This document shows positions 1-11,476 of a stretch of DNA of 64,000 nucleotides, in pieces (positions within the stretch are counted from its first letter, which is position 1; each line of letters opens with the position of its first letter). The notes beneath the pieces were generated by a model, which searched no databases, had not been told where the DNA came from, and was given only the letters and a program-made list of their open reading frames with translations. The stretch is from Sordariomycetes sp. S80-01Y. Its lineage: Eukaryota; Ascomycota; Sordariomycetes. The DNA lies in contig JAXQJY010000031.1 in NCBI GenBank assembly GCA_037042185.1, positions 1,054,001 through 1,118,000 on the forward strand, given 5' to 3'. Position numbers and translations under genes: made by a program.

Positions 1-1312
1 CGCACAGGTGCTTGCGAATGGCGCGGGAAGTGGCCAGCGTCATTGGACGTCGGGCGAGGCCTCCATACAAGTACATACTGACTGGGAGAAATCGCATTGT
101 CATCTGGCCGAGGCTAGGGCAATCCTTCTGTTCTGTGCAAGCCCGCCGGTGGGCTGGCGTGCTGTTGCTTGCGGTGTTTTAACGGTCGTTGGACGGAAGC
201 GGCAGTTGAGGGCCCTCGTAGCCCAAATCGTCCGAGCCCGGCACCGCTGATCTGAGGCTGGATTCGTGGCTGCCGACGGTGCAACATGCGCTGCAGCGGA
301 AGCATTCGAAGGCCCCGAAAGCTTCTTCGCCTTTCCCCGTTTGAGTCGACCAGACTGACGCCGCTGGTGACATGCTCTGGCGCCATGATTCAGAGGCCCA
401 GGTTGCCAGGCAAAGAGGTGGTCAGGATGACAGCGAGAGCGCCAAGACGCCCATCGGATACTCGGGCTTGTCCCGTCTTAGCCCTGCCCAAACATGCCGG
501 CTTCCCAATCTTGGCGCTCCACAGCGAACCAGACGCTGGAAACTTCCCCACAGCGCATCCACATCCAACCAACGTCCTGTAAGGCCTCCTGAGACGACCA
601 TTGCCTTGCCGCTGGAATCAAATTTTAAGCTTCCGGCCTGGGCTTCCTGTTAAGCATGTACCTCGACCCGGCACAGGATCAACCCTAATGGTATTCCGGG
701 GCGAGCCTCACAGCGGGATGCCCGTTTGGGAACGTCAAAGGGCGGGATCTCAAGATGGCACGCCGGGGGGGCAGCGTCTGGGATGGCGAAAAAAGGTATC
801 GTTCGATACGGGGAAGTACCTACTTTTTCTCCAGCTGGAGAATGAGGGAAAATGCGCGGCCTGTGCTGTTTTCGTGGTCCACCGCCGCACTGCTGATGAC
901 GTCGCCATCGTGCGGGTGAGTAGCGTCTGGAGAAGAACTCCAGACGACGGGGGAACGGAGAGGGTCAGGACTGTCTGGATCGGAATGAGGCATCTGATCA
1001 AGTTTGGTCAAATCACATTAGAACGAGAAGCGAAAAATGAGAAAGACCAAATAGAGAAACACGGCAGGTACCTGGGAAGACGGCTGACAAGGAAGGAGTG
1101 ACCTCGCCGTGTGTTGGATGCTGGAAAGAGCAACGCGAGTCGCAGCTGCCGGGGGTCGACCGAGCATCGCGCACCGCGCACCATGCACCACGCATCGGCG
1201 GTGGATCAAGATCACACCTCCAATTCCAGTCATGCTGCCATGCGACGTCGAGCCACCAAAGTTCTGAGTTTTTATGTGTTATTTAGCGCTTCTGCCACGA
1301 GGGATCGTCGCT
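1..1312. other. Intergenic, no gene seen
   Basis: I see no convincing coding region here. Short open frames lack recognisable domains and compete on both strands. The right part is the promoter region of the sugar transporter that starts at 1420. Confidence 0.6.
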
Positions 1313-1319
1313 TATAAAA
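1313..1319 (+). promoter_or_regulatory. TATA box of sugar transporter
   Basis: TATAAAA lies 107 bp upstream of the transporter ATG and is followed by a CT-rich stretch (about 1325-1370), the usual layout of a strongly expressed fungal promoter. Assigned by motif and spacing only. Confidence 0.6.
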
Positions 1320-1419
1320 CCTCCACGCCCTCCGCCTCTCGCTCTCCGCCGCTCCATCTCTCCCCAATCCAAGCCATTCTTGTCCTGTCTTGTCTCACAC
1401 GACTGGAACAACCGCCATC

Positions 1420-3084
1420 ATGGGCAAGAAATTCTTCGGCATGAGGGGCAACTCCCTCAACTGGGCCATCAGCACCATTGCTGGCACGGACTTCCTGCTC
1501 TTTGGTTATGATCAGGGTGTCATGGGTGGTATCCTCACCCTGCCCATCTTCCTCAGCCAGTTTCCCACCATCAACCCCGAGGCCGAGGGCCAGGACAGCA
1601 CCTCCTCCCAGCGCGCCACCTACCAAGGCATTGCCGTCGCCTCCTATAACCTGGGTTGCTTCATCGGCGCTGTCATCACCATCTTCATTGGAAACCCTCT
1701 TGGTCGCAGAAAAATGATCTTCATCGGTACCGCCATCATGGTTGTCGGCGCGGCTCTCCAAGCCTCCGCCTTCACTCTGGAACACTTCATCATCGGACGC
1801 ATCATCACTGGTTTGGGCAATGGCGGAAACACGTCAACGGTACCAATGTGGCAATCGGAAACCTGCAGTTCCCATAAGCGTGGTAAGCTGGTCATGATCG
1901 AGGGTGCCCTCATCACCTGCGGTATCATGATCTCTTACTGGATCGACTATGGCCTGTCCTTCGCTCCTGGCTCCGTCGCGTGGCGCTTCCCTCTCGCCTT
2001 CCAGATCGCATTCTGCATTCCCATCCTGGCCATGGTCATGGGTCTGCCCGAGTCGCCGCGTTGGTTGATTCTGAAGGGCCGCGACGACGAGGCCAAGGAG
2101 GTCATCGCCGTCATCGCGGACAAGGAGATTAACGACAAGTACGTCGAGAACGAGTACACCGCCATCAAGGAGACCGTCATCGAGATGTCCCAGGGCAAGT
2201 TCAGCGACCTCTTCAAGCGCGACGAGCAGCGCACCGCTCACCGCACCCTCATCGCCTTCGTCAACCAGATGTTCCAGCAGATCTCCGGAATCAACCTCAT
2301 CACCTACTACGCCGCCGAGATCTACCGCAAGATTGGCATGTCCAACAGCCTGTCTCGTCTGCTGGCTGCCCTGAACGGTACCGAGTACTTCATCGCTTCG
2401 TGGCCGGCTGTCTTCCTCGTTGAGAGGGTGGGTCGCCGCAAGCTCATGTTGTTTGGTGCTGTCGGACAGGCGGGCACCATGGCTATCCTTGCTGGTGTTA
2501 ACTCTGTTGAGAACAAGCTGCCCTACCAGATCTCTGGTATTGTGTTCCTGTTCGTCTTCAACACCTTCTTCGCCATTGGATGGCTGGGCATGACCTGGCT
2601 CTACCCTGCCGAGATCACCCCACTGAGGACCCGTGCGCCTGCCAACGCTCTCTCCACTTCCTCCAACTGGATCTTCAACTTTATGGTATGCTTTTTTCCC
2701 CACACAATTTTCCATGGAATGCGTGCTGACTAGATGCAGGTTGTTATGATCACTCCCGTCGCCTTCGATAACATCAAGTACCACACCTACACCATCTTCG
2801 CCATCATCAACGCCATCATGGTCCCCTCGGTCTACTTCTTCTTCCCCGAGACCGCCTACCGCTCCCTCGAGGAGATGGACAACATCTTCGGCAAGGTACA
2901 CGGATTCAAGGGCGCCTTCGACATTGTCAAGGTTGCGCGCGAGGAGCCGAGAAGGTACGGCAAGAATGGCGAGCTGCTCATCCCCGTCGAGGACGCTGAG
3001 AAGACGCCCGCTACCGGGGGTGGTGTGCACAACGAAAGCTCCAGCGACAATGGAAATGGCGTCATGGGCGAGGCGACTAAGTAA
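1420..3084 (+). CDS. MFS sugar (hexose-type) transporter, 2 exons
   Basis: Plasma-membrane proton-coupled sugar transporter of the fungal sugar porter family, about 536 residues, the normal length. Exons are 1420-2685 and 2740-3084 with a 54-nt intron (GTATGC...GCAG) in phase 0. Family signatures seen in order: FGYDQGVMGG in the first membrane segment, GRRKMIFIG after segment 2, PESPRWL before the large central loop, QQISGINLITYY in segment 7, RVGRRKLMLFG, and PETAYRSLEEMD (the PETKGxxLEE equivalent) near the C-terminus. About 12 membrane segments. The ATG at 1420 is preferred because the upstream in-frame extension has no ATG. A TATA box sits 107 bp upstream. The exact sugar cannot be read from sequence. 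Confidence 0.93.
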
Positions 3085-3347
3085 AGCATTCGTGTCTCGG
3101 GAGTTTCTTGTCGAGAACTGGAACTACCAGGCAGAGTGCTTTCGCTCGTGCTCGAATTGCCCCAGGCATACCATGTCAATCGGCAAAATGGAGTCGTTCA
3201 ATGCGAATGATGAGAAGAGTGAGTTGAGATAGAGTTGTATACCCCAGAACATAAGAATGAGAAGTATTTAAGCTGCCTGTTCTTGAGAAACATGTGAATG
3301 ATTGGCAGTTGATACTCCTGAAGTGCATCACGACGACGTACGACCCG

Positions 3348-4103
3348 TCAAGCAACAACCTTAGCCCACTCAACCACATCGTCATCCCCATCCTCCCTAA
3401 ACCCCAAATCCTCATCACTTTCCACGAAACCCATCCGTTTCAATAGCCCCTGGCTCTTACCGTTCTGCCTCTGCGTTTCGGCTACGAACCTCGTCACCCC
3501 TCGTTTTTCAACCGCCCAATCCATGGCGATCCTTGCCGCGCGAGAGGCTAGCCCTCGCCCGCGAAAATCTGGGTCCATGCCATAGCGCACCTCAACCATC
3601 TGCTCAGGAGGCGGCAGAATTCTGCCAGAAGGAGGATTCTTGTAGAGGTCTGTGGTGCCGCCGCCCGAGGTCGTGGCATCGCGGACGCACGTGTAGCCCA
3701 CCCACCTGACCTCCCCGCCGTCAAGTTCGGGTTTGAGCGCTTCAAAGTCCTCGCCCGCCGCTACCCCGGTCGGCTCCGTAGGGAGCCTCATAGGATCCTT
3801 CGCATATTTCTCAAGCCACGTCGGGTCGCTCACTACGCCGACCGCGAAGTCCCCCATGCCGCTGACGCCCCATCGCTTGGCAGCGTCGTGCCCCAGCAAG
3901 AAGCGCTCGACTTCCTCGTCGTCCCAAATTATGGGCTCAAAGTCCTGGCCGAAAGCGACGGCGCAATATTCTGGGGAGGCGTGTAATTGGCGGAAGAGGG
4001 TGCGGTATGGCTGGACGTGAGCTGCCGAAGGAGTTGGGAGGAGGATTAGGGAGGAGGTTAGGAGAGCGAATTGGCCATCCGAGGGATGGAATGATTCTGA
4101 CAT
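3348..4103 (-). CDS. GNAT-family N-acetyltransferase
   Basis: Single-exon gene for a 251-residue protein. The C-terminal half carries the acetyl-CoA-binding motif A of GCN5-related acetyltransferases: VRYGMDPDFRGRGLASRA (near residues 170-190, R-G-R-G-L-A pattern), followed by AMDWAVEKRGVTRFVAET and NGKSQGLLKRMGFV, the typical beta-alpha end of RimJ/RimL-like enzymes. The N-terminal half is not recognised beyond general family features. Substrate is unknown; homologues in fungi are mostly uncharacterised. It ends 263 bp from the convergent sugar transporter, so the two share a terminator region. Confidence 0.88.
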   Translation of the reverse strand: MSESFHPSDGQFALLTSSLILLPTPSAAHVQPYRTLFRQLHASPEYCAVAFGQDFEPIIWDDEEVERFLLGHDAAKRWGVSGMGDFAVGVVSDPTWLEKYAKDPMRLPTEPTGVAAGEDFEALKPELDGGEVRWVGYTCVRDATTSGGGTTDLYKNPPSGRILPPPEQMVEVRYGMDPDFRGRGLASRAARIAMDWAVEKRGVTRFVAETQRQNGKSQGLLKRMGFVESDEDLGFREDGDDDVVEWAKVVA

Positions 4104-4716
4104 GACAGCTGGACTTGTTTTAGTTGTACTTTTCCCTTTGATTGCGCAGTTGTAAATCTAAGTCTAGACTGAATGTGACTTTTTGTCGATGAGAGGCTGA
4201 AAGACTGGGTAGGGTGTAAGAGTCATACGGCGAACTCCATTGGATGCCCCACTTCCCGTCTCCTATACAGGGGTAAAGGGGTTCAACTCACAAGACATGC
4301 TCGATGCAAAATAACTTTGCCTCCTCACTTTAGATCGAAAGAAGTAGGCCAAATAATATGTGCTACATTTAATTATCTAAGTATTCGACGAGCCCAACAA
4401 GCTAGGAGTAGGGTTCCAAAACATCGGAGTCATAACATCCAGCGAACAAGAACGAGGAAACGCCTCATAATAGCGAAAGTACTTCTTCATCGTGAACAGA
4501 GTCCGTGGTAAAGTTTCGGAAATTATAAGCTATTTTGACTCATACCTGAAGCTCACATCCGTGCGGAGGAACAAGGATATTGTATTCCGGTAGTACCTAT
4601 GGGGTGCTTCTGAAGCCGTATGCTCCCTGTCCTATAGAATAGCGCTCTGCAGAGTAATCAAGCACGCTGTCAAACACGGTGTCTCCCGTGATACCGTCAG
4701 GAACTCACCCGTGTTC
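4104..4716. other. Intergenic between GNAT and P450 genes
   Basis: AT-richer spacer holding the promoter of the acetyltransferase (minus strand) and the 3' region of the P450. Nothing else is recognised. Confidence 0.5.
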
Positions 4717-6745
4717 TCAAACATCGACATGCTCTGGCATCCATGTGCTGAATGCCATACCATCTGGGATTTTCTTCCACTGCTTGGTGACCGGGTCGAG
4801 CAGCTCACTACACTGGGCTGCGCTCTTTCTGACGACACGAGATCTATCCTCAGAACGGGGATTGATGTTGACAGGATACTCAGCCGGCTCCACTGTGATT
4901 CCTCCAACCAGGTCCTCAATGTCGTACTTGATAGGTTGTCTTTGTGCATCCTGGGCCGGCGAAAACGTGAAAGCCCATAAGAGCCGTGAGATGCCTAGAA
5001 AGAGTGACCGCTCGACGATGTGGATGCCCTGGCACAAACGACGGCCAGAACCGAAAACGAAGTTGTCGCGCTTCTTCTCATCCCCGACAGCAGATTGGTA
5101 GAGAGATGTGTGGTCATCCTTGAACCGATCCGGGTCGAACACTCGCGGGTTAGGAGATCGCTCAGGGTCCATGTGGATAGCCCTATAATTATTAGAGTAT
5201 GTCAGAACGGCGACGGGCTTTAACACCCAGGAACAGAGCTTGGGGCGTGCCTACCAGACATTGTTGATCACCGTTGCCCCTTTGGGTATCGTATAGCCCA
5301 TGTAGGTATCATCCTTGAGAGGGGCATGGGGAACGCCGAGGATAACAGTGGGCATCCAACGGAGGTTCTCCTTGATGCAGCAGCGGATGTAAGGCATGTT
5401 TTCATAGTCTTCCAGGCTTGGAAGACGATCAGCGCCAACTACACGGTCAATCTCCTCCTGAGCCTTTTTCTGGACCTCAGGCCAAACCACCATCGCCTGT
5501 ATGAAGCCGTACAAAGTCGCCGCAGTACTGTCCGAGCTTGCCTCCAAAAGTGAACTGCAGATGTACGCTGCAGCATCGTCGGAGAAACCTTCCTTGACTT
5601 GAGCGCGGTACAGATCGTTGCAGAAGCAGGGCTGCGCACAAAGCCAATGAGCTCTAGTTCATAGGGAAGCTGCGGCCGGGGAACTGAATGAAGCACTTGC
5701 AAACTTACGAGACTTTTGCCGCTGTCGAGGGCCTTTTTGGCCCTTATCCAGTGGTCGACGTGATTCTTTCTCTCGGCGGTAAACAGCTTTTTGGCGTACG
5801 AAACATTGGGGGCTATGAGATCAGGGAGCTTCTGTAAGACGGGATACAGATCCGCTAGCTGGGCACTCGCGCTCTTGGCTAGCTCACTCCATTTCTCGAA
5901 AGTCTAGGCCCACGTTAGCAAGTAAACCATAGTGCCGCACCAAGTCGGAACGCGCTGCGTTGGAAACGGGCACGCCTAACCTCAAACAACTTTAGAAGAT
6001 TGGGATCCCTAATATCGATGCAGCGGTAACCGAATATTGTCTGCGTAGAAAACGAGTAGGTGAATCGCCGAAGATGCAGCAGCAGGTCCTGGGGGCTATC
6101 CAGCAGTCCCTCGAGAAGGAACCTATTCTCCAAGTCCTGGTAAGGGACGTATGTCACCGCAGCCTTGATGTTCAAGATGTTGTGGATCATGCGGTGGATC
6201 ATGCGCCAGTTGTCTCCGTACTTCTGCGTCGGGGTCAACACCGAGGGCCCAAACTCCAGACTTGACCTGTGTCCACATACCATTAGTACCAGTCTGAGGT
6301 TACCGCTGGCAATCTTCTGTCCAATGAACATGTCTGGACGGTCTGAGTAATTGCCGCTTCTCTTATCCAGCACTTCTTTAACTGCGGTGTCTGAGGAGAG
6401 AACGATCATTGTTTTGGTGCCCAACATGAGGGAGTAGATTGGTCTGGGAAGGATTTAACGGGCTGAACCCCCTCGAAACAGGTAAAATGGAAGCAAAGTA
6501 CCCGAATTCTTTAGCCCATTTTTGCATTTGAATATGTGGCCTGGCTGTGGGCATCTGCACCATCATCAGTGTTGCGTTTGGCCTAGCTATCGATCTGAAC
6601 GAACAAGGTGTAAATTGCCCAAAAGGGGCAGGGTTGGGGGACCTGGGGGGTAGCCAGCAGGCCTCGACCCCACCTTGGCGATCCTGGTTAGAAACAAAAG
6701 AACTGAAGCCGCCAGCAGAGGCGCAAGATAATAGAAGCTAAGCAT
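4717..6745 (-). CDS. Cytochrome P450 monooxygenase, 7 exons
   Basis: Microsomal P450 of about 545 residues. Exons on the minus strand: 6745-6605, 6554-6502, 6443-6281, 6223-5981, 5903-5709, 5631-5255, 5182-4717; all introns are GT-AG, 50-77 nt, and keep frame. Residues 5-25 form the membrane anchor, followed by the proline hinge YPPGPPTLPLLGN. I-helix region EASSDSTAAT, K-helix ExxR as KENLR, NNVWAIHMDPERSPNP before the PERF-like FDPDRF, and the haem loop FGSGRRLCQG are all present. The order and sequence resemble fungal enzymes annotated as O-methylsterigmatocystin oxidoreductase-like. No polyketide synthase or NRPS gene is in the window, so the substrate is unknown. Its promoter faces the E1-beta gene at 7854. 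Confidence 0.92.
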
Positions 6746-7853
6746 GGCGTCAATGAATATGTCACGATGGAGATTACAAACAGAGAACTTGTGAGGCCGA
6801 GAAACGCCTACTCTTGAATTGAACAGACGAAGACGGAATGTATATGAGATTGTGTAACCATCTGCGGGGTATGGACGGCTTGTATGCCTTGGGCACCATG
6901 CAGTCATGGATGGTGGCACCGCATTATCTCGAGACCAGCAGATCCTTGCCAACCAAGTACGCAAATGCCGAACGAGACCAGATACTCGTGCGGTGTCGTT
7001 ACCACGTGGCACCCAGCGTTTGGAATCAACAGGCATCATCGACCGAGCCCTGGTTTCGTGGGTGGCCCCCGACCCCATGGGGGTCGCCGTACATCTGTGC
7101 ATGGGGGTACAGAGTTGCCCGAGCCTGGGATTTGCGGGAGCCGAGGCTTTCACCCATGTCATCCAACTGATTGCTGCAGTATAGGAGATATAACTTGGGA
7201 AGAAGAAGCTTAAAGAACAGATACGGATGAGAACGAGACTTAGATGCCGCAAGATGCACTCCCGGTGGTTGAGTACCTGAGGCATCTGACTAGTGATGCG
7301 AAGCCAATGTAGCTCTGCCGTCATGACCCACACCGGTCACAGCCCGATTGTGGATGCGAGCCCGCGGGTGACAGTGACCGAGACCGGTCCCGCGGTGGAG
7401 CGAGTTCACGTCAAGCACGCCGTGTCTCGGGTTCGTGACTTGTCAAGGCCTCAAACTTGGAGGCAAGCCGAGCGAACGAAACCCATTGACCTCGTTAGAC
7501 ACCGGTTGTGGCCGAGCATGACGCGCCGCCACCCTCTCCCGAGGTTCACGGTCATGGTTTTGGCCGAGACCCTCAAGATGAACGAGACTAGCTTTGTTAG
7601 CCGTGGCATCTCCCACTTCCAGATGACCCTTCCCCTGGCCCATCGAAGATCGTGGGCTAGAGTAGCCGTACTCCTCGCTTACTTGCGGCTTATACCGTAG
7701 ATGAACAATCCAGACCCGTTAATGGGGGCCGCGATATCCTTGTTTGCTTGCTTCGGCAAGGGGCAGTGTCAATTTGAATACAGACGGGGTCGTGTTTGTT
7801 CTCCTGGTTCGCTCTTGATCCAACGGAAAAACCACATCCCAAAGATCGCCATA
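6746..7853. other. Divergent promoter region, P450 / E1-beta
   Basis: About 1.1 kb between two outward-facing genes. No gene is recognised in it; it presumably carries both promoters. Confidence 0.5.
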
Positions 7854-9148
7854 ATGGCTTTGCAAAACCACACGTTCCGACTGGCCAGCAACCTTCTCGC
7901 GCGCCGGTCTTGTGCTTATTCTACCCTATCTAGCCTCCCCTCAGGTCGCCGTCTGAATGTTCCCATCGACTTCGGCACGACTCCTCTGCTACGACATAGC
8001 AGGACCAACTTGGTAGAGGCTCAGGGTCTGCCCTCGACTGGGTCCTCATCCCGGCTGAACCTGTACCAGGCGATCAACTCTGCCCTGCGCACAGCTCTGA
8101 AATCTTCTGACCGTGTCCTGTGCTTTGGACAGGATGTCGCGTTTGGTGGCGTGTTTCGATGCACGAACGGACTCCAGGAGGAGTTTGGCCGTGACAGGGT
8201 CTTCAATACCCCCATTACTGAGCAGGGCATGGTCGGGGTGGCCATTGGAGCAGCCGCAGAACATGAAGCCCGTCGTTGAGATCCATTTTGCCGACTATGT
8301 CTTCCCAGCCTTTGACCAAATTGTGAACGAAGCGTCCAAGTTTCGGTATCGCGAAGGTAGCAGTGGCGCGAACCTCGGCGGGCTCGTCATCCGCATGCCT
8401 TGTGGCGGTGTTGGCCATGGTGCGCTGTGGGTAGCGGCGAAACCCTCGACCTAAGCACTAGCTGACGAACGATGTGCAGGTATCATACACAGTCACCAGA
8501 GTCACTCTTCAGTCATATACCCGGATTCCGAGTCGTCATGCCCCGATCTCCCACTCAAGCTAAAGGGCTTCTTCTTTCATCGATTCTAGAATCCAAGGAC
8601 CCTGTCATCTTCATGGAACCAAAGATTCTCTATCGAGCTGCAGTTGAGGAGGTACCTGACGGATCCTATACCCTGCCGCTAGACAAGGCTGAAGTAATCA
8701 AACCAGGGAGTGAATTGCCGATTATCTCGTATGGGTGTCCTCTGTACAACTGCCAGGCGGCCATTGAGGCCATTGAGAAGGACAGGTCTGAACTTAGCGT
8801 TGAGCTTATTGACCTGCGGTCTATCTATCCGTGGGACCGGGGTACTGTCCTAGAGAGTGTTCGAAAGACAGGAAGAGCCATGATCGTTCACGAAAGCATG
8901 GTCAACTTTGGAGTCGGGTCTGAAATCGCGGCGACCATACAGGAGAAAGCTCTATATCACCTCAAAGCCCCTGTTCGAAGACTTGGTGGCTGGACAACCC
9001 ACACAGGCCTGTCCTACGAGAAGTACATATTCCCGGATATGGCGAGTAAGTAAAGCCGGAACTGCCGCTCAACGGTGGATAACTCTGCTAACTCTCTGTC
9101 AAAGGAATATACGATGCGGTCCTTGAAAGTGTGGAAGAGGGCTATTAG
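7854..9148 (+). CDS. 2-oxoisovalerate dehydrogenase E1-beta (BCKDHB-like), frame-broken
   Basis: Encodes the beta subunit of the thiamine-diphosphate E1 of the mitochondrial branched-chain keto-acid dehydrogenase. N-terminus is rich in R/S/L/A without acids, fitting a mitochondrial presequence. Conserved blocks: [122 protein letters not shown]. Introns at 8427-8479 and 9046-9104 restore the expected protein; it ends in EEGY at 9148. At 8262 the frame breaks: after GCAGAA the next bases are CATGAAG where family members need a Gly codon before ATG, so two bases appear to be missing. Either a pseudogenising deletion or an assembly error; everything downstream is intact, which favours a recent event or an error. 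Confidence 0.85.
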
Positions 9149-10298
9149 ATAGACAATGCTACACCTTATAAACCTACGCACGTGTTCCTCCACAGGTGTA
9201 GTTTTAGACGTGTTCTAAGAAAGCGACTCAAGCCTGTGCTGGCGATGAGATTAAGCAACTTTCAGACTCGCTGCCACATTTACATAGTCACAGAGAGAAC
9301 GGTTGTCAAGGGTTCTCAACTCAGTTGTCAGGCTTGTTGTAGTCGGCACAAGTCTTTGCGAATGGGAAGGACAGACTTCGCCCGGTACAGTTTATTGGGA
9401 TAGGTCTGCAGCTTGGGTCTTCTTATGTTCACAATCCGTGAATTCCACCCACGTGATTATCCACCTCGTACTCCTCTGGACACTTCTCAATGATACGCCT
9501 CAGAGCTGAATCCAAAACATTTTGTTGAATCCAATGGCCACATTGGCGAATAGCATCGTTAAGAATTTCGTAAAGGTTTTGTGCCAAACGCGTACTTGAG
9601 CGCAGAGAAATGTAAACGATTCATACTCGCGGAAGATGATCGATATCAGGGTAAGCGTGAGAGCTGTAGACTATTATTTTCATGCTAACTTCATATTATG
9701 AGAAGACACAATCTTGAAGTGTCTGCTTACAACGTTGGCCTGCCTCAGTCGAGGCTCAGCTGAGCTAAAAGCGGCCCCTGTTGGGAGAACCTAGCATTTC
9801 AAAGGCCGCGAGGGTCATGTCTACCTACGTGGTGATGCTGTGTGATGCACGTCGCGGATGTGTTTCAGATCCGAGCTTGGCTCGTCAGAAAGTACACGCT
9901 AACAATTCATTGGTGCGACCGAGGGTGAAACTGTTCGAGACGACCGCGGCGCCACCGGATTCGGGGAGGCGTCCCCCTCACGCCCACCAGCGCGCGCTGC
10001 GCTGCCAGCGACTGTGACATGGCAGTGACAGAGGCAGTGGCACAGCTACCCCGCCATCCCACCTCAGGCTGTTGGTGACATCCGGCCGCCTCAGATCTGG
10101 TCCGCACCTCTCAGACTTGCATCCGACTTCATCTCGCTTTCCCTATCTCTGCCCGTCGCGAGCTTGTACTATTTTCAACCTCTGCCCACCATCTTGAGCG
10201 CGCAAAGCACTGTTTTAACGAGTCTTCAACGTCGACCCCGCATTCGCGACCTGCCTCCCTCGCAACCCCACCATCACCACATCCCTCCCTTTGTCAAC
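9149..10298. other. Intergenic
   Basis: Spacer of 1.15 kb. The distal part (about 10020-10298) is CT-rich and is the likely promoter and leader of the epimerase gene. No gene recognised. Confidence 0.5.
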
Positions 10299-11348
10299 AT
10301 GGTCGAACGCGCCAACAAACCCTCCGCCCTGGCCGCCACCCCTGGCCTCCCTCCACAGCCCCAAGTCACCATCTCAGACGGCAACTCGCGCATTCTGGCC
10401 ACACTCCCCACCGGCGAGAGCATCGACATCCTGCTCCACGGCGCCACGATCTTGAGCTGGAAGGATGCGAGCGGTGACGAGAAGCTATGGCTGAGCGATG
10501 CGGCCAAGCTGGACGGCAGTGGAGCTGCACGGGGTGGCATCCCCATCGTATTTCCTGTACCTCCCCCTTCCCACCTGGGTCATGAGAGCTCGCGGCTAAC
10601 AGTAGCAGGTCTTTGGCACCAACTCCGAACACGGCGCCGGATCCCTCCCCCAACACGGCTTCGCCCGCAACAGCCGATGGGAGTTCCTCGGCAAGTCCAC
10701 CAGCGAGGGCGCTACTGCTGGTGTGAAGCTCGACTTTGGTCTTTCGAGCGAGACCCTCGACGAGGAGAACAAGAAGAAGTGGCCCTACCAGTTTGGCCTC
10801 CTCTACAGTGTTACGCTGGATCGCGATAGTCTGAATACGACCTTGGTAATCACCAATGATGGTGATGTGCCGTTCGAGTTCCAGACGCTGCTGCATACAT
10901 ACTTCAAGGTTGATGTGAGTTTCCTCTACGAATAGGTCTATGGTTGGGAGCAGCAGCTGACCAGGCACAGGACGTTGAGAAGGTCGAGGTGACCGGCCTA
11001 GAAGACTCTAACTACGTCGACAAGGTCGACTCTCTCAAGACAAAATCACAGTCCGGCGCCGTGACCTTCACCGGCGAGACCGACCGCGTCTACACCCCCG
11101 CCAAGGGCCCCTCGCACCCGATTGTCATCTCCGACGCCGGCAAACCCAAGTTCAAGATTGTGAGGGACAACCTGGACGACGCCGTCGTCTTCAACCCGTG
11201 GATAGAGAAGGCGCAGAGTCTGGGCGACTTTATGCCCAAGGAGGCGTGGAAGAAGATGGTTTGCGTGGAGCCCGGAAGCGTGGCCAAATGGCAGACCCTG
11301 GAGAAGGGAGATGCTTTTGAGGCGGCGCAGACCATTCACTTGGTTTGA
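10299..11348 (+). CDS. Glucose-6-phosphate 1-epimerase, 3 exons
   Basis: Interconverts the alpha and beta anomers of glucose 6-phosphate in the cytosol; aldose-1-epimerase superfamily, yeast YMR099C type. Exons 10299-10556, 10609-10914 and 10971-11348, with introns of 52 and 56 nt, give 313 residues. Seen in the sequence: LLHGATILSWK, GAARGGIPIVFPVFG, the HGFARNSRWEF block with a catalytic-type His, QTLLHTYFKVD with a second conserved His, and WKKMVCVEPG holding the catalytic-type Glu near the end. Length and motif order match the family. It converges on the DAHP synthase gene with about 130 bp between them. Confidence 0.92.
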
Positions 11349-11476
11349 CTGGACGGACTGATGTCGAGGCTGTGAGTGATATGACACCAAGCAAGCAAAG
11401 TATTTCATTCGCACCGGATTCAAAAACAAACCCCTCCTTTTTTGTGTCCCTTGACCAGACTACTACGCAGCTCATT

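Noticed and set aside
601-1101. 166-codon plus-strand open frame in the left spacer
   Set aside because: No domain, no upstream promoter signal, odd composition; not supported as a gene.
1834-3030. 398-codon minus-strand open frame
   Set aside because: Antisense shadow of the sugar transporter; composition is that of mirrored GC-rich codons and no domain is present.
10366-10968. 200-codon minus-strand open frame
   Set aside because: Antisense to the epimerase, runs across its introns.
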